DNA of 64,000 nt from Opitutia bacterium (GCA_016217595.1 JACRHS010000006.1:1-64000), one strand, 5' to 3'. Positions 27,096 through 36,939 are shown, counted from the stretch's first letter. Translations and numbers: made by a program. The notes: a model not told the origin generated them from the sequence alone.

Positions 27096-28859
27096 ATGAG
27101 CGATCATTCGTCTCAACCCGCCAACGACGCTCCGGCGTCTTCCACTCCGCCCGACCTCGCGCAAAAATATGACGAGGAACTGGCCCAACCGCCACAACCC
27201 GTCACGGCCGACCAAGTCGACCCCTCGCAACTGAAGGCCGGCGCCCAGGAACGCGCCAAACAACGCCCGCTCCTCCAAAAGATCCTCTCGATCTTCCAAA
27301 AAGCGAAGACCTCCTACCGCGAGCTCATCATCAACGCCGAGCCGCTCGAAAGCCGTGTCGCCCTCCTCGTCGACGGCCGCCTCGAAAAATTCGAGATCGA
27401 ACGCCAGTCCGACGACCGCATGGTCGGCGGCATCTTCAAAGGCCGGATCAAGAACCTCGACAACGGCCTCAAGGCCGCGTTCGTCGACATCGGTTACGCC
27501 AAAAACGCCTTCCTCCATTACTGGGACATGCTCCCGGCCGCCGCCGACTCCTCCATCGAAGTCGTCCGCGTAAACAAAAAGAAGAACGCGCAGCCCAAGG
27601 GCGAAATCACCGTCAAAGACATCCCCAACCTCTACCCTCCCGGCACCGACATCGTCATCCAGGTGACCAAGGGCCCCATCGGCACCAAAGGTCCGCGCAC
27701 CACCGCCAACCTCTCCATCCCCGGCCGCTACCTCATCCTCACCCCGTTTAGCGATGGCTGCGGCATCTCCCGCAAAATCGAGGACCAGAACGAGCGCAAA
27801 CGCCTCAAGCAACTCATCAACGAGCTCACCATTCCCGAGGGCATGGGCGTCATCGTCCGCACCGCCGGCGAGGGCAAGAAAGCCCGCTACTTCGTCCGCG
27901 ACCTGCACATCCTCCTCAAGAAATGGGAAGAGGTTACCCGCAAGATGCAGACCGAGCGCTCGCCCGCCTGCCTCTATCAGGAGCCCGACCTCGTCGAACG
28001 CACCGTGCGCGATTTCCTCACCGAGGAAGTCGACCGCGTGCTCATCGACAACAAGGAAGACTACACCCGCACCGCCGACCTCGTCGGCCTCATCTCCCAG
28101 CGCTCGCGCAGCAAGATCGCCCTCTACAAAGACAGCATCCCGATCTTCGAACGCTTCAACATCGAGCGCCAGATCGAGCAGACCTTCCAACGCAAAGTCT
28201 CCCTCCCCTCCGGCGGCGAAATCGTGATCGACGAGACCGAGGCCCTCATCGCCATCGACGTCAACACCGGCTCCCACAAGAACCGCTCCGGCGACGAGAA
28301 AAACACCATCTACGCCGTCAACCTCGAAGCGGCCGACGAAATCGCGCGCCAGATCCGCCTGCGCAATCTCGGCGGGCTCATCATCATGGACTTTATCGAC
28401 ATGAAGGAGCGCCGCCACCGCAACGCCATCTACGACAAGATGGTCGAGCTCATGTCGGAGGACAAAGCCAAGACCCACATCCTGCCCATCTCGCAGCTCG
28501 GCATCATGCAGATGACGCGCCAGCGCCAGCAGGAATCGCTCGCGGCCAACCTTTACGCCGACTGCCCGTATTGCCACGGCCGCGGCATCGTGAAGTCCGC
28601 CACGACGATGAGCGTGGAGCTCCAACGCCGCCTCTCCTCGATCGTCCGCCGCCTCACCACCCGCGGCGACAGCAAGGACTACTCGCTGCGCGTGCTGGTG
28701 CACCCGAGCATTCTCGAACGCCTCCGCAGCGAAGACGCCGACCTGCTCGTGCGCATGGAGAAACTCTTCGGCGTGAAACTGGCCTTCCGCGCCGACCCGA
28801 ACTACCACGTCGAGAACTTCAAAATCATCAACGCGAACACCGGCGAAGAGTACCGGTAA
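27096..28859 (+). CDS. rng: Ribonuclease G/E family endoribonuclease
   Basis: 587 residues. After a 75-residue low-complexity N-terminus rich in Pro, Ala and Gln comes the S1-embedded domain ([31 protein letters not shown]). The catalytic DNase-I-like part has [10 protein letters not shown] (about 385) and [10 protein letters not shown] (about 428), supplying the two magnesium-binding aspartates. The zinc-link CPYCHGRG is at about 489. It lacks the long disordered RNase E tail, so it is an RNase G-like enzyme acting in mRNA decay and rRNA processing. Confidence 0.93.
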   Translation: MSDHSSQPANDAPASSTPPDLAQKYDEELAQPPQPVTADQVDPSQLKAGAQERAKQRPLLQKILSIFQKAKTSYRELIINAEPLESRVALLVDGRLEKFEIERQSDDRMVGGIFKGRIKNLDNGLKAAFVDIGYAKNAFLHYWDMLPAAADSSIEVVRVNKKKNAQPKGEITVKDIPNLYPPGTDIVIQVTKGPIGTKGPRTTANLSIPGRYLILTPFSDGCGISRKIEDQNERKRLKQLINELTIPEGMGVIVRTAGEGKKARYFVRDLHILLKKWEEVTRKMQTERSPACLYQEPDLVERTVRDFLTEEVDRVLIDNKEDYTRTADLVGLISQRSRSKIALYKDSIPIFERFNIERQIEQTFQRKVSLPSGGEIVIDETEALIAIDVNTGSHKNRSGDEKNTIYAVNLEAADEIARQIRLRNLGGLIIMDFIDMKERRHRNAIYDKMVELMSEDKAKTHILPISQLGIMQMTRQRQQESLAANLYADCPYCHGRGIVKSATTMSVELQRRLSSIVRRLTTRGDSKDYSLRVLVHPSILERLRSEDADLLVRMEKLFGVKLAFRADPNYHVENFKIINANTGEEYR

Positions 28860-28904
28860 GCAACCGCCATGCGGCATCGCCCGATGCCGCCGCGCTTCCC
28901 TCTC

Positions 28905-28940
28905 ACCGCCGCCCGGCCCCGCGCCGCGCGGCGGTTTTTT
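28905..28940 (+). terminator. Rho-independent terminator after the RNase G/E gene
   Basis: ACCGCCGC at 28905-28912 pairs with GCGGCGGT at 28928-28935, followed directly by a run of six T (28935-28940). It lies 46 bases after the stop codon. Confidence 0.75.
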
Positions 28941-29155
28941 GCATCCGCGAGCCGGTCCCGAAAAATACACGAAGAAGAGCTGATCCTCCACTGCCACAGA
29001 GCGCATTGCCTCTGGGCTCACGCAAGCGCGTCAGGTATTCCGAGCATTCGCGATGGTTGTCGGTGTAGTCTGCCGTCCAGCTCAGCGGCACCCGTTACAT
29101 CAGTCTTCACCGGGCCCCGGCCCGACACGCCGGGCGCTTGGCCGTGGGACGCGCC

Positions 29156-29641
29156 TCAGGAGTTGAGCCGCCAGAGCGTAAAATTAAGGAAAGTGGCGAA
29201 CGAAACCCAGGCCAAGTACGGGGCGAGCAGCGCCGCCGCACCTCGATGCACGCGCGCGAAAGCCACAATGGTCGCCACAATCCCAAACCAGAGTAGGACG
29301 ATGTCCACGAACGCGAGGTCCGCGCGATGCAACCCGAAGAAGAGCGGGGTCCAGAGGGCGTTGAGGGCAAGCTGCGCGAGGAACAGACCGAGCGGGAGCC
29401 GTTGTGCGCGCCATCCGCCGCGTCGCCAGATCATCCATGCAGCCACGGCCATCAGCGTGTAGAGCCCCGTCCACACCGGACCGAAGATCCAGTTGGGCGG
29501 ATTCCACGAGGGCTTGTTGAGTTGAGCGTACCATTCGCCGGGACCGGCAGCCGAGCCGAGCACCGGTGCAACGAAACACACCAGGAGCCAGACGAAGAGG
29601 CCGGGCCAAGCGGATTTCAGTTTGTCGGCGGCGGCGGTCAT
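29156..29641 (-). CDS. TspO/MBR family protein
   Basis: 161 residues from the ATG at 29641, the usual TspO size. Five membrane helices carry the family motifs: W-Y-x2-LNKPSWNPPNWIFGPVWTGLYTLM, NALWTPLFFGLHRADLAFVDI and the C-terminal PYLAWVSFATFLNFTLWRLN. The Trp-rich positions that line the tetrapyrrole/ligand pocket are kept. The role is probably porphyrin or stress-related signalling in the membrane. No partner gene is adjacent. Confidence 0.93.
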   Translation of the reverse strand: MTAAADKLKSAWPGLFVWLLVCFVAPVLGSAAGPGEWYAQLNKPSWNPPNWIFGPVWTGLYTLMAVAAWMIWRRGGWRAQRLPLGLFLAQLALNALWTPLFFGLHRADLAFVDIVLLWFGIVATIVAFARVHRGAAALLAPYLAWVSFATFLNFTLWRLNS

Positions 29642-29763
29642 GTGGAGATCAGGAGCGTGGGCGGAAAACAAACGCAGCACAATCGCGGGTGCAGCTTCTC
29701 GGTGCGGTTAGTAGATGGGCGCGTAGCGGCGTATTCTGGGGCAGTAGCACTTATTCAGCACTA

Positions 29764-29998
29764 TTCGGACGAGAGTCGGGCGGGGGATATTTCACCGAAG
29801 ATATCAAACGGCGCACGTGCGCCGACAGTCTGCCCGAGCCGGTTCGCGTCCTTCGATGCATTGATTACAGCGTATTCGATTCCGGCGGGGCAGGCGGGTT
29901 TTCCGGGCCTACACCACGGCGATCGCGGTCCTCGCGAAGACGCTGTTGGCCGCCAAGAGCAGCAGAATGAGGATGAGATCGAGCGCGATGCCACTCAT
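29764..29998 (-). pseudogene. Remnant of a CNNM/TlyC-type transporter
   Basis: Directly after the terC stop and overlapping it (ATGA; ATG at 29996-29998), a frame reads MSGIALDLILILLLLAANSV and then ARTAIAVV before a TAG at 29909-29911. This is the first membrane helix of HlyC/CorC-type CNNM proteins (consensus LLLILLNGFFAxSEIALVS). In a shifted frame downstream, KDANRLGQTVGA resembles the family's EDPNRFLSTVQIG. I infer a frameshifted and largely deleted gene; the second part of the match is weak. Confidence 0.5.
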
Positions 29999-30945
29999 GG
30001 GATTCGATTGGAGTCGGTCAGTGCGGTGCCGACCTTCTTCGGCCACAGCAGCGAGGCGATGACGGCGGTGATCAAGATCGCCGCGATCACGCCAAGCGAC
30101 AGCAGCGTGTCAATTTTCCACGCGGTATGCGCGAGCATCATTTTCACCCCCACAAACGTCAGCACTACGCCCAAGCCGATTTTGAGGTAGTGAAACTTGT
30201 CCATAACCCCGGCCAGCGCGAAATAGAGTGAGCGCAGGCCGAGAATCGCGAACACGTTCGAAGTATAGACGATGAACGGATCTTTCGTAACCGCGAAGAT
30301 CGCCGGGATCGAGTCCACCGCGAAGATCAGGTCGGAAATTTCCACCAGCAAAAGCACCACGAACAGCGGCGTGGCCATGAGAAGGCCCTTCTCGCGTACA
30401 AAAAATTTGTCCCCGCGAAATTCCGGCGTCACGGGCATAAGCCGCTTGAACCATCGCACGACCGGATTGCGCTCGGGATGAATCTCCGCCTCGTGCTTCA
30501 CGATCATCTTGATGCCAGTGAGGATGAGGAATCCGCCAAACACGTAGATAATCCAGTCGAATTTCGCGATAAGCGCCGCCCCCGCCAAGATCATGACAGC
30601 GCGCATGAGCAGCGCCCCTAGAATGCCCCAGAAAAGCACTTTATGCTGATACAACTGCGGCACGCCGAAATACGAAAACAGCAGCGCGAAGACGAAAACG
30701 TTGTCCACACTCAACGATTTCTCGATGAGGTAGCCGGTAAAAAACTCCAGCGCCTTCGTCGAGCCCCCGTAGTACCACACGCCCGCGTTGAAACCCAACG
30801 CCAGCACTATCCAGACAAATGTCCAGCCAAGCGATTCGGCGAGCGACACGATGTGCGCCTTGCGATGAAAGACGCCGAGATCCAGCGCGAGCATCGCGAG
30901 GACAAACACGTTGAAACCGACCCAGAGCCAATGCGATTCATTCAT
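29995..30945 (-). CDS. TerC/Alx family integral membrane protein
   Basis: 316 residues with about nine helices and the TerC hallmarks: EKSLSVDNVFVFALLF, with the acidic and asparagine metal-site residues, and VEISDLIFAVDSIPAIFAVT, the second acidic cluster. The length and the FHRK segment near the N-terminus match the Alx branch, which exports manganese and responds to alkaline pH. I looked for the yybP-ykoY manganese riboswitch upstream and did not see its core. A decayed CNNM gene overlaps its end. Confidence 0.9.
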   Translation of the reverse strand: MNESHWLWVGFNVFVLAMLALDLGVFHRKAHIVSLAESLGWTFVWIVLALGFNAGVWYYGGSTKALEFFTGYLIEKSLSVDNVFVFALLFSYFGVPQLYQHKVLFWGILGALLMRAVMILAGAALIAKFDWIIYVFGGFLILTGIKMIVKHEAEIHPERNPVVRWFKRLMPVTPEFRGDKFFVREKGLLMATPLFVVLLLVEISDLIFAVDSIPAIFAVTKDPFIVYTSNVFAILGLRSLYFALAGVMDKFHYLKIGLGVVLTFVGVKMMLAHTAWKIDTLLSLGVIAAILITAVIASLLWPKKVGTALTDSNRIP

Positions 30946-31309
30946 GTATATAGATGTTTGCGCGTGCCGAGTGCCCCTGCGGCTTTCAGGCGTAGGACGC
31001 GGCGAACGGGCGGCGGCGCAGTGCGGTCTGCGTCAAGGCCAGTTGATTTTGCCACATGGTGAACAGGGCGGCGTCCATGCTCCCGACGCTACGCCAGGCA
31101 CCGTACGGGTCAACTCGCCCACCCCTAAAATTGCGACTGCTTCGAGTATGCATGCGTCATGCAACTCGGCAGTCCGTCCAATCTGCAGCAGACAACAGCA
31201 GTGGTCCTGGGTGGCAGGACCGTTGATCGTGAAAGGTTGTCAGGCTGTCAGGAGCCACTGATATGTGAGAAAGCAGGCTCTTTTGCCGGATGGAGGTCGC
31301 GCATATGAG
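30946..31309. other. Gene-free stretch upstream of the TerC gene
   Basis: No convincing frame on either strand. It presumably contains the terC promoter. There is no riboswitch core I can recognise and no clear repeat. Confidence 0.4.
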
Positions 31310-31455
31310 GCCGTCACCTCCCCGGCCGCGGGCCGCGTCAATGGTGTGCAACGCATGGCTCGGCCGGCCGGGTTTGTGCGGTTTGTAGCCAACCCGAGCG
31401 GCTTGAGCGCGGTATCCACTTCGAGGATCCACGGCGTGCGCAAAAGTTCATCGGC
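31310..31455 (-). pseudogene. Fragment of an IS1380-like transposase
   Basis: Read on the minus strand, one frame gives LLRTPWILEVDTALKPL and the next frame gives VGYKPHKPGRPSHALHT. Together these match the catalytic-core region of IS1380-type transposases, in which TPWILDVDTTVKPLYGHQEGA is followed by GYNPKKPGRPSH. About seven residues between the two blocks (YGHQEGA) are missing, which also explains the frame change. Nothing recognisable is left on either side, and no terminal inverted repeats were found. Confidence 0.6.
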
Positions 31456-31688
31456 TCAGCAACTCATCACATCCACCGTTTCCTGTCTCCCTCAACTGCC
31501 GGCCTTGGGATCAAGAGCGAATCCCTCGGCGCTCCTCAACCGACTAGTGCCGCTGCAATCAAAGGATGGAATCACAAGTGCGTGACAAGCTCCTCTGCCA
31601 CGTCACTCGTCGCAAAATTTATGAAGAGCGCATCGAGGGGCAGAAAATCATTCAACCTCGCCCTGCGCCATTGGTCCGAGCGCCTTGC

Positions 31689-32066
31689 TCACGGGGTGCG
31701 GCCGACCGCGAGCTCGATCATGCTTACCCCAATATTCTTCGCGTCGGTTTTGCGGAGAAGGTCGATCGCTTTAACCACATCACCATATTTCGTGCCTTCG
31801 CGTATATGCATACCGATATAGGAGACCTTTCTGCTTTTCAGGAGATTGTTGACGTATTCGACCACGCCATCGCCCGGGATCGGGTTCGCTTCGTAGGAGA
31901 GGTAAGGGCCTTCAACCACAAGGAGGAGAAACTGATCGCGGTCCACGGGCCCCTTCCCGTTGCCCACCCCGACAAACGTGACGCGAGGGAACTCTTCTTT
32001 ATCTGCCGCCAACACATCGGCGCAGAGGCCGACCATGAGCAATGCCATCAATATACGGTATTTCAT
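31689..32066 (-). CDS. Secreted ExbD-like small protein
   Basis: 125 residues from the ATG at 32066. A signal peptide is evident (MKYRILMALLMVGLCADVLA, cleavage about 21). The C-terminal 60 residues (EYVNNLLKSRKVSYIGMHIREGTKYGDVVKAIDLLRK in parts, then NIGVSMIELAVG) resemble the periplasmic domain of ExbD/TolR, including the helix that ends with the D-L-L-R-K motif. There is no membrane anchor with the essential Asp and no ExbB partner nearby, so it cannot be a normal motor subunit. Base composition is lower in GC than the flanks. Confidence 0.5.
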   Translation of the reverse strand: MKYRILMALLMVGLCADVLAADKEEFPRVTFVGVGNGKGPVDRDQFLLLVVEGPYLSYEANPIPGDGVVEYVNNLLKSRKVSYIGMHIREGTKYGDVVKAIDLLRKTDAKNIGVSMIELAVGRTP

Positions 32067-32534
32067 AGTTTTTGGGTTTTGCCTAACGTTGCAGAGCTGA
32101 AAAAGCGGGCGATCTTCGATTGCGCTGATCCGAAATGGACTTTTGTGACCAAGATTCCACCGGCGCGCGGAGAATATTTGGGTGCTTACAGTGAGTCTGG
32201 CGGCGGCGGCGACAGGGGGCTGTTTGATAATGCACACAGGGGTTTCGGAACTGTGGTCACTCTGTAAGTTAAGGCGGAAAAATCAATCCCTAAACATCTT
32301 CTCGGAGTTTTTATTGGAGAGCGGAGTTACATCACACTCCAATTCATGGTGTGCACGCTCGATCACGGCGTAAACCGCCCATTCAGGCTCGCACCTCTAC
32401 GGTTGACCGCCTGGCAATTGTCAGCCCGTCGGCTCCCCGCTTTTTATACAGTGCGCCTAAGAAACTAACTTGCACGGATCGTTTCCAGGCCGATCCGTGC
32501 TGAGGAGGAGCGGAGCCGGGCAGCAACCGAAGTT
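32067..32534. other. Gene-free stretch with one hairpin
   Basis: No supportable gene in this 470-base stretch. It holds a perfect 10-base stem-loop: GCACGGATCG at 32472-32481 with CGATCCGTGC at 32491-32500. The hairpin lies just past the end of the mannosidase gene on the minus strand, and no T-run follows it, so a factor-independent terminator is possible but not clear. Confidence 0.45.
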
Positions 32535-35500
32535 TTAAAGCAATTCTGCCCGCAAGGTCACAATGCCACGCGCCGGCACGACGATCGAGTCGGCTGCGTC
32601 GCTCAGCGGTTGTTCGCTCGTGTCGCTGAGGCTCACGCGGCGCGGCGCGGGCTCCGACCATTGCAGACGGGTGGTGACATCTTTCTCGGCTGCATTCCAC
32701 AGGCGCACGATAGCAGCGCGGCCGTCGTCGCTCGGTTTAAGACCAATCACCATCACCTCGTTTGCACTGAGCTGAAGTCGGGACCCTTGTGGCGCGCGCG
32801 GCCCAAATGCCCGGACCGGCAGCAACGGCTGGCTTGCCTCTATCGCTGCGCGCGACGTAGCCGTCGGCTCGTAGGGGCCGTGCGGCCGCAGCACGAAACG
32901 AAATGTGTGCGGCCCCTCCTGATAGGCGCGGTAGTTTGTCCCCCAATGGTTGTTCATCACCCAGGCGTAGAGTTTCTGCGTCTGTCCGATCTGCTTGCGC
33001 CAGACCGCCGGGTTCGTCTGGGAATTCAGCAGATTCGCCGTCAACCCGCCCAGCTGCAGCAGGGGCACATCGAGCGAGATCCACGTGATGCCGTAATCGG
33101 CGTTGGCGACATCCGCCCAGCGATTAATCGTGAGCCAGTTCTTGCACGCGCTGGGAATCTGGTCGGCGTCCGGCCGCACGATTCCGAACGGCACATCGAA
33201 GCGCACCTGTCCGCCCGGCACGTTGAAGGGAAAAGCGAAGTTGAGGCTCTCCTTCGATCCGGTGGCGTGGTAATTCACGCCCGCGATGCGTTGCTTATCG
33301 ACAAAGTTTTCGATCTCGACCCGATCCTCGCCCGCCACGAGCCGCACCTCGCGCACGAAGCTGTGACAGCCCGGGGCGGTCGACTCGACCAGCAGCGAGG
33401 CGACCAGCGGTCCCTTCTCCTTCACGTTGATCTTCGCCGGCCCGCTGCTTACCGCCTTCGCCGCATCCTCGTCGGTGAAATAAAGATATTGGTTCAACGC
33501 CTCTCCCTTGGCGCTCGGGGCAAAATTCTTCTTAATGCCGTGCACATACAGCTCGACGATATCACCGGTCTGTGGGTCCAGCCGGACTTTGATGCGGCCG
33601 TTGTCCAACGTCGTCCCTTCAACCACGACCTTTTCTTCGATATGCGGCTGTCCTGCGCCAACCGTATAGCGCCGCGCACCAAGTGCCGGGACATCCCGCG
33701 CCAATATTAGCAGTTCGCCATAGGAGTTGCGCTGCGAAGCAACCGGCTGACCGCGATCATCGGTGACGCGATCTCCGCCTCTGGAAAAGTCCTTGGGCAG
33801 CAGGGCGAGTCCGGTCCGCGCCCATGAGCTGGTATTGTAGATGTCGATGCAGGCATCCTTCGCCTCGCCGGAAATTGCGAGCGCGAGCGCGCGGCTCATT
33901 AAATCGCGGGTCAAGGCATCGGCGGTGGCGGCGTAGGAGTGCTTGATCGGCCATTGCTCCAGCGTGGTCCGATGATTGGGGGTGTTGACGCTGCGTGCCG
34001 CGCCCCAGGTGTGCTCGTCGTAGAGCAGCAAATACCGCATCGCGTCCGTGAAATCGCGCACGGGATAGCTGCGCGGCTGCAACATCGTCCACAACGCCTC
34101 AGCCTGCGCGAGCCGATCCGAACTCGTGCGGTTCATCGCGGTCTCGAGCGCCGACGAGCCGGCGCCGTCCTCCCAATACGGGGACCAGTCGCCCTTCACT
34201 TCGGGCAGCTGCGCGCCATGCTTTTTCTCGAGCGACGCAAACGCCTCGTGCACGGTGCTGATCACCAGGCGCGGCCAGGCGTAGGTTTCATTCCATGCTT
34301 TGACGTTGTCGCAAATCGACGTGTTGGGCGCCGAGTTGTCGCCGCCACAGGCCCAGCGAAGATAACTGACATCGTACTTGTGCCCCAAACGGACGAGCTC
34401 CTCGGTATAATTCATCAGCCATTCGGGCGTGAGCTTCACCCCCAGGAGTGCCGCCAGATAATAACCGCGCGACGGCACCCAGACCAGCACCCGCTCGCGA
34501 CCCGATGGGCCGACCCACCAGAAGGGCTTGTTCTCCCACTGCACGAGAATGTCGCCGATGCGGTCAAAGAAGTTTGGCGCGACCGAAAAATAGCGAATGC
34601 CCGCCTGCGCCATCGCGGATACAGTGCCCCAGGTGTAGCCGGGCACATCGCTGATCATCGCGCTGTCGAGCGGCGCACCGGTCATAGCGCGCATCTCCGG
34701 CGCGAAGCGAAAAGTCCGGATCAATTCCTCCGGCCGGCATAGTCCGGTGAGGATGTTGAAATACATGCCGTTTAGTCCAATGCGCCCGTCCTTCACGGCC
34801 TGCAGAAAAAGTTCGCGCTGCTGCGGTCCAAACCGACGCAAAAACAAATCTGCCGGCCAGAGATTTTCGAGGTTCCAGACAAAGCGCGCACCTTCGGGAT
34901 AGTTCGCGGTCCGATCCGCCGCCGCGATGCCGGCGAGGATGTTGTTCACCTGCTTCTCCTCGATGTCGGTCTGGATTTCGGTGTAGCCGATGTCGACGTG
35001 CGAGTGGGGAACAATGTAGATCGTCAGCTCGCGAAACGCCGGCACGGAAAATTCGCGACGCAAGAGAACCTGCTGCTGAGCATCGGTGATGACCACCGGC
35101 AGTTTCTGCTCGCGATTCGCAATCGGCATCATCCATTCCAGCCGCTGCACCCCGGCGACGAGTCGCGCCGGCTTGGGCGGCGTGGCGCCGAGCTGCACGG
35201 TGACGTCGCAGGGCTCGGCATAGGGATAGTCGACGGTCAGCTTGATGGGTTGGCGACTGCCGCCCGGCGTGCGATCGGCCACCGGCAGCGCAGTCGCTTC
35301 CGCCGTGAGCCCGGTCGGGGACGCCTCGACCCCGCTGGGACGGAAAAACGTAAGCTCCGCAGCGCCGACGATGGTCACGCGGGCATCGCTAAGTTTCGTC
35401 ACCTGCCAGCGCACCCGCCGCGCCGAGACCGCGGGCATGATCGGCTGCATCGTCACCGCACTGCGCCGTCCGACATGGATGACCGGAACGCGTGCCGTCT

Positions 35501-35864
35501 CGTGCCCCTGCTCGTCGAAGCAGACGAGCTCCGAGGCGGCGACGGTACCACCGCGCGAGTTCTCCTGATGGCGAAAGCCCGCGAGCGAAACCGTCGAGCC
35601 GAAGTCGAACTCGGCGAACGTCTCGAGCCCCTTGCCTGCCGAGGCATACTCGGTCGCCCCATCGCCATCGACCAAGTTGCGCACCAAATGGGCCCCGCCG
35701 GGATTGACCTCGGCGGTAGCTACGACTTTCGGCGCCGGCAGTGGCTGGATTCGGGTGAAATTCGCCGCGGGCAAGCGAGTCGCTCCCAAAGCTAGCGCAA
35801 GCAGGCCAAGGCAAATTCCAAAACGTCGATCAACGGGGTGCGGTAATTGGGTGAAATAACGCAT
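32535..35864 (-). CDS. Secreted glycoside hydrolase family 38 alpha-mannosidase-like protein
   Basis: 1109 residues with a signal segment (helix at about 15-33, ending LPAANF). Residues of about 45-175 form a beta-rich F5/8-type-C-like module (NLVDGDGATEYASAG, FAEFDFGSTVSLAGFRHQEN). The GH38 part starts with YIVPHSHVDIGYTE (about 281-294), the zinc-binding H-x-H-x-D motif. SDVPGYTWG (about 405) is where the nucleophile Asp is expected. A zinc and substrate segment (YLRWACGGDN) and long beta-sandwich C-terminal domains follow. It should release alpha-mannose from glycans outside the cytoplasm. Confidence 0.87.
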   Translation of the reverse strand: MRYFTQLPHPVDRRFGICLGLLALALGATRLPAANFTRIQPLPAPKVVATAEVNPGGAHLVRNLVDGDGATEYASAGKGLETFAEFDFGSTVSLAGFRHQENSRGGTVAASELVCFDEQGHETARVPVIHVGRRSAVTMQPIMPAVSARRVRWQVTKLSDARVTIVGAAELTFFRPSGVEASPTGLTAEATALPVADRTPGGSRQPIKLTVDYPYAEPCDVTVQLGATPPKPARLVAGVQRLEWMMPIANREQKLPVVITDAQQQVLLRREFSVPAFRELTIYIVPHSHVDIGYTEIQTDIEEKQVNNILAGIAAADRTANYPEGARFVWNLENLWPADLFLRRFGPQQRELFLQAVKDGRIGLNGMYFNILTGLCRPEELIRTFRFAPEMRAMTGAPLDSAMISDVPGYTWGTVSAMAQAGIRYFSVAPNFFDRIGDILVQWENKPFWWVGPSGRERVLVWVPSRGYYLAALLGVKLTPEWLMNYTEELVRLGHKYDVSYLRWACGGDNSAPNTSICDNVKAWNETYAWPRLVISTVHEAFASLEKKHGAQLPEVKGDWSPYWEDGAGSSALETAMNRTSSDRLAQAEALWTMLQPRSYPVRDFTDAMRYLLLYDEHTWGAARSVNTPNHRTTLEQWPIKHSYAATADALTRDLMSRALALAISGEAKDACIDIYNTSSWARTGLALLPKDFSRGGDRVTDDRGQPVASQRNSYGELLILARDVPALGARRYTVGAGQPHIEEKVVVEGTTLDNGRIKVRLDPQTGDIVELYVHGIKKNFAPSAKGEALNQYLYFTDEDAAKAVSSGPAKINVKEKGPLVASLLVESTAPGCHSFVREVRLVAGEDRVEIENFVDKQRIAGVNYHATGSKESLNFAFPFNVPGGQVRFDVPFGIVRPDADQIPSACKNWLTINRWADVANADYGITWISLDVPLLQLGGLTANLLNSQTNPAVWRKQIGQTQKLYAWVMNNHWGTNYRAYQEGPHTFRFVLRPHGPYEPTATSRAAIEASQPLLPVRAFGPRAPQGSRLQLSANEVMVIGLKPSDDGRAAIVRLWNAAEKDVTTRLQWSEPAPRRVSLSDTSEQPLSDAADSIVVPARGIVTLRAELL

Positions 35865-36237
35865 GGCGGCGAAAATGTTTTCCCCAACTAGGGCGTAGAA
35901 TCAAGACTTTGTTTAAACATTTAGCCAAATGTTCTGAACTTGGAGCCGCGGGGTCCTCCGCAAGCAGGGCAAATCCCGAGAATTGTAGATCCGCCGGCAC
36001 CCGAAATGATGCGGATTTGCGATTGCACTGGATTCGGTCTCCATCGCGCAGCCACGCAGGAGAACCGTTTTAGAGTCAGCTCGCCCTTAATCTGGCTTGC
36101 CCGTGGGCGCACCGGTCTTGCGTCGCCCCACACCCGGCAGCGGCGGATTGCCTTTCGTTTTTTCCACGCCTTTGCTGACTCCGCGTCGCATGTCCTTCTC
36201 TCGAAAACGGATTTTCCGAATCGCCGCTCCGCAAGCC
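35865..36237. other. Divergent intergenic region (mannosidase / Gre-like gene)
   Basis: A 370-base region between divergent genes, presumably holding both promoters. It is AT-rich near the mannosidase start. Apart from the palindrome listed separately, I see no RNA or repeat element. An in-frame upstream extension of the Gre-like gene (from 36097 or 36190) lies here but looks unlikely to be translated. Confidence 0.4.
35916..35933. promoter_or_regulatory. Operator-like palindrome upstream of the mannosidase gene
   Basis: AACATTT at 35916-35922 and AAATGTT at 35927-35933 are perfect 7-base inverted repeats separated by AGCC, 52 bases before the mannosidase start. Size and AT-richness suit a dimeric repressor or activator site, but no regulator gene is adjacent. 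Confidence 0.3.
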
Positions 36238-36810
36238 ATGACGATTTACGTCCGGCCGGGCTACAACCGCGTGCTGGCCGAGCAATTCGAGGAGCTCAAG
36301 GTCAAGCGCGCCGCCTTGGTCAAAGACAAGATCGAGGCGCACAGTCAGGGCGATCTGCGCGAGAACTTCGGCTTCAAGGCCGCCAAGGAGGCCATCCGCG
36401 CCATTGACCGCAAGATGACCGCGCTCGACCGCTTCGTCGCCCGCAACACGTTCATCGAAGTCGATCCCGCCACCTGGCTCTCCAAACCGACCGCCTCCCT
36501 GCAACTCGGGCACGTGGCCACCATCGAAAAGCAGGACGTGGCGTCGAAACGGGTCCATCGGTTCACGTTTCTTGTGACCACGCACGGCGAGACCGCGATT
36601 GATCCCGAAACAGGCATCGAGTGCCTGCCCCACAATTCTCCGCTCGCCACGGCCCTGCTGGGTCTGGAGGCCAACACCCGCGCCAAGGTCACGCTCCCCG
36701 CGGGCGAAGCCATCCTCACCGTGCTCTCCATCCGCAATCCGACCCAGCCCGAACTCGACCGCCTGCTCACCGCCATCAAGCCGCCTGAGATCGAGGATGA
36801 CGAGGAGTAG
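36238..36810 (+). CDS. GreA/GreB-type transcript cleavage factor-like protein
   Basis: 190 residues from the ATG at 36238; an ATG at 36190 would add 16 basic residues. The N-terminal part is a helical hairpin with acidic/basic character (FEELKVKRAALVKDKIEAHSQGDLRENFGFKAAKEAIRAIDRKM, given here in outline), where DLREN-x-GFKAAKE corresponds to the Gre D-x2-EN-x-EY-x2-A coiled-coil tip. The C-terminal globular part (LGHVATIEK, NSPLATALLGLE, with a K-V-T-LPAGE ending) matches the GreAB_C domain that binds RNA polymerase. It differs enough from GreA to be a paralogue. Confidence 0.78.
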   Translation: MTIYVRPGYNRVLAEQFEELKVKRAALVKDKIEAHSQGDLRENFGFKAAKEAIRAIDRKMTALDRFVARNTFIEVDPATWLSKPTASLQLGHVATIEKQDVASKRVHRFTFLVTTHGETAIDPETGIECLPHNSPLATALLGLEANTRAKVTLPAGEAILTVLSIRNPTQPELDRLLTAIKPPEIEDDEE

Positions 36811-36939
36811 TGGCTGGCCGCGCATCTCCCTCCGCGACCGATCGGCGAGCACACCAAAAGCAGCGACCACAGTCAGGGGAAGAAAGAATAGTGAGTTCTC
36901 CCTCATTAATATAGGGCCCAACACTGTCTCCCTTCGATT

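Noticed and set aside
28903..29091. Small minus-strand ORF between the RNase G/E gene and TspO
   Set aside because: Overlaps the terminator, low-complexity translation and no start context.
30946..31100. Possible manganese (yybP-ykoY) riboswitch before the TerC/Alx gene
   Set aside because: I read the minus strand for the conserved core and paired elements and did not find them; only short GC-rich stems of no particular type are present.
32080..32110. Integron attC-like GCCTAAC/GTT core
   Set aside because: Only a single short match; no second half-site, no integrase and no cassette structure nearby.
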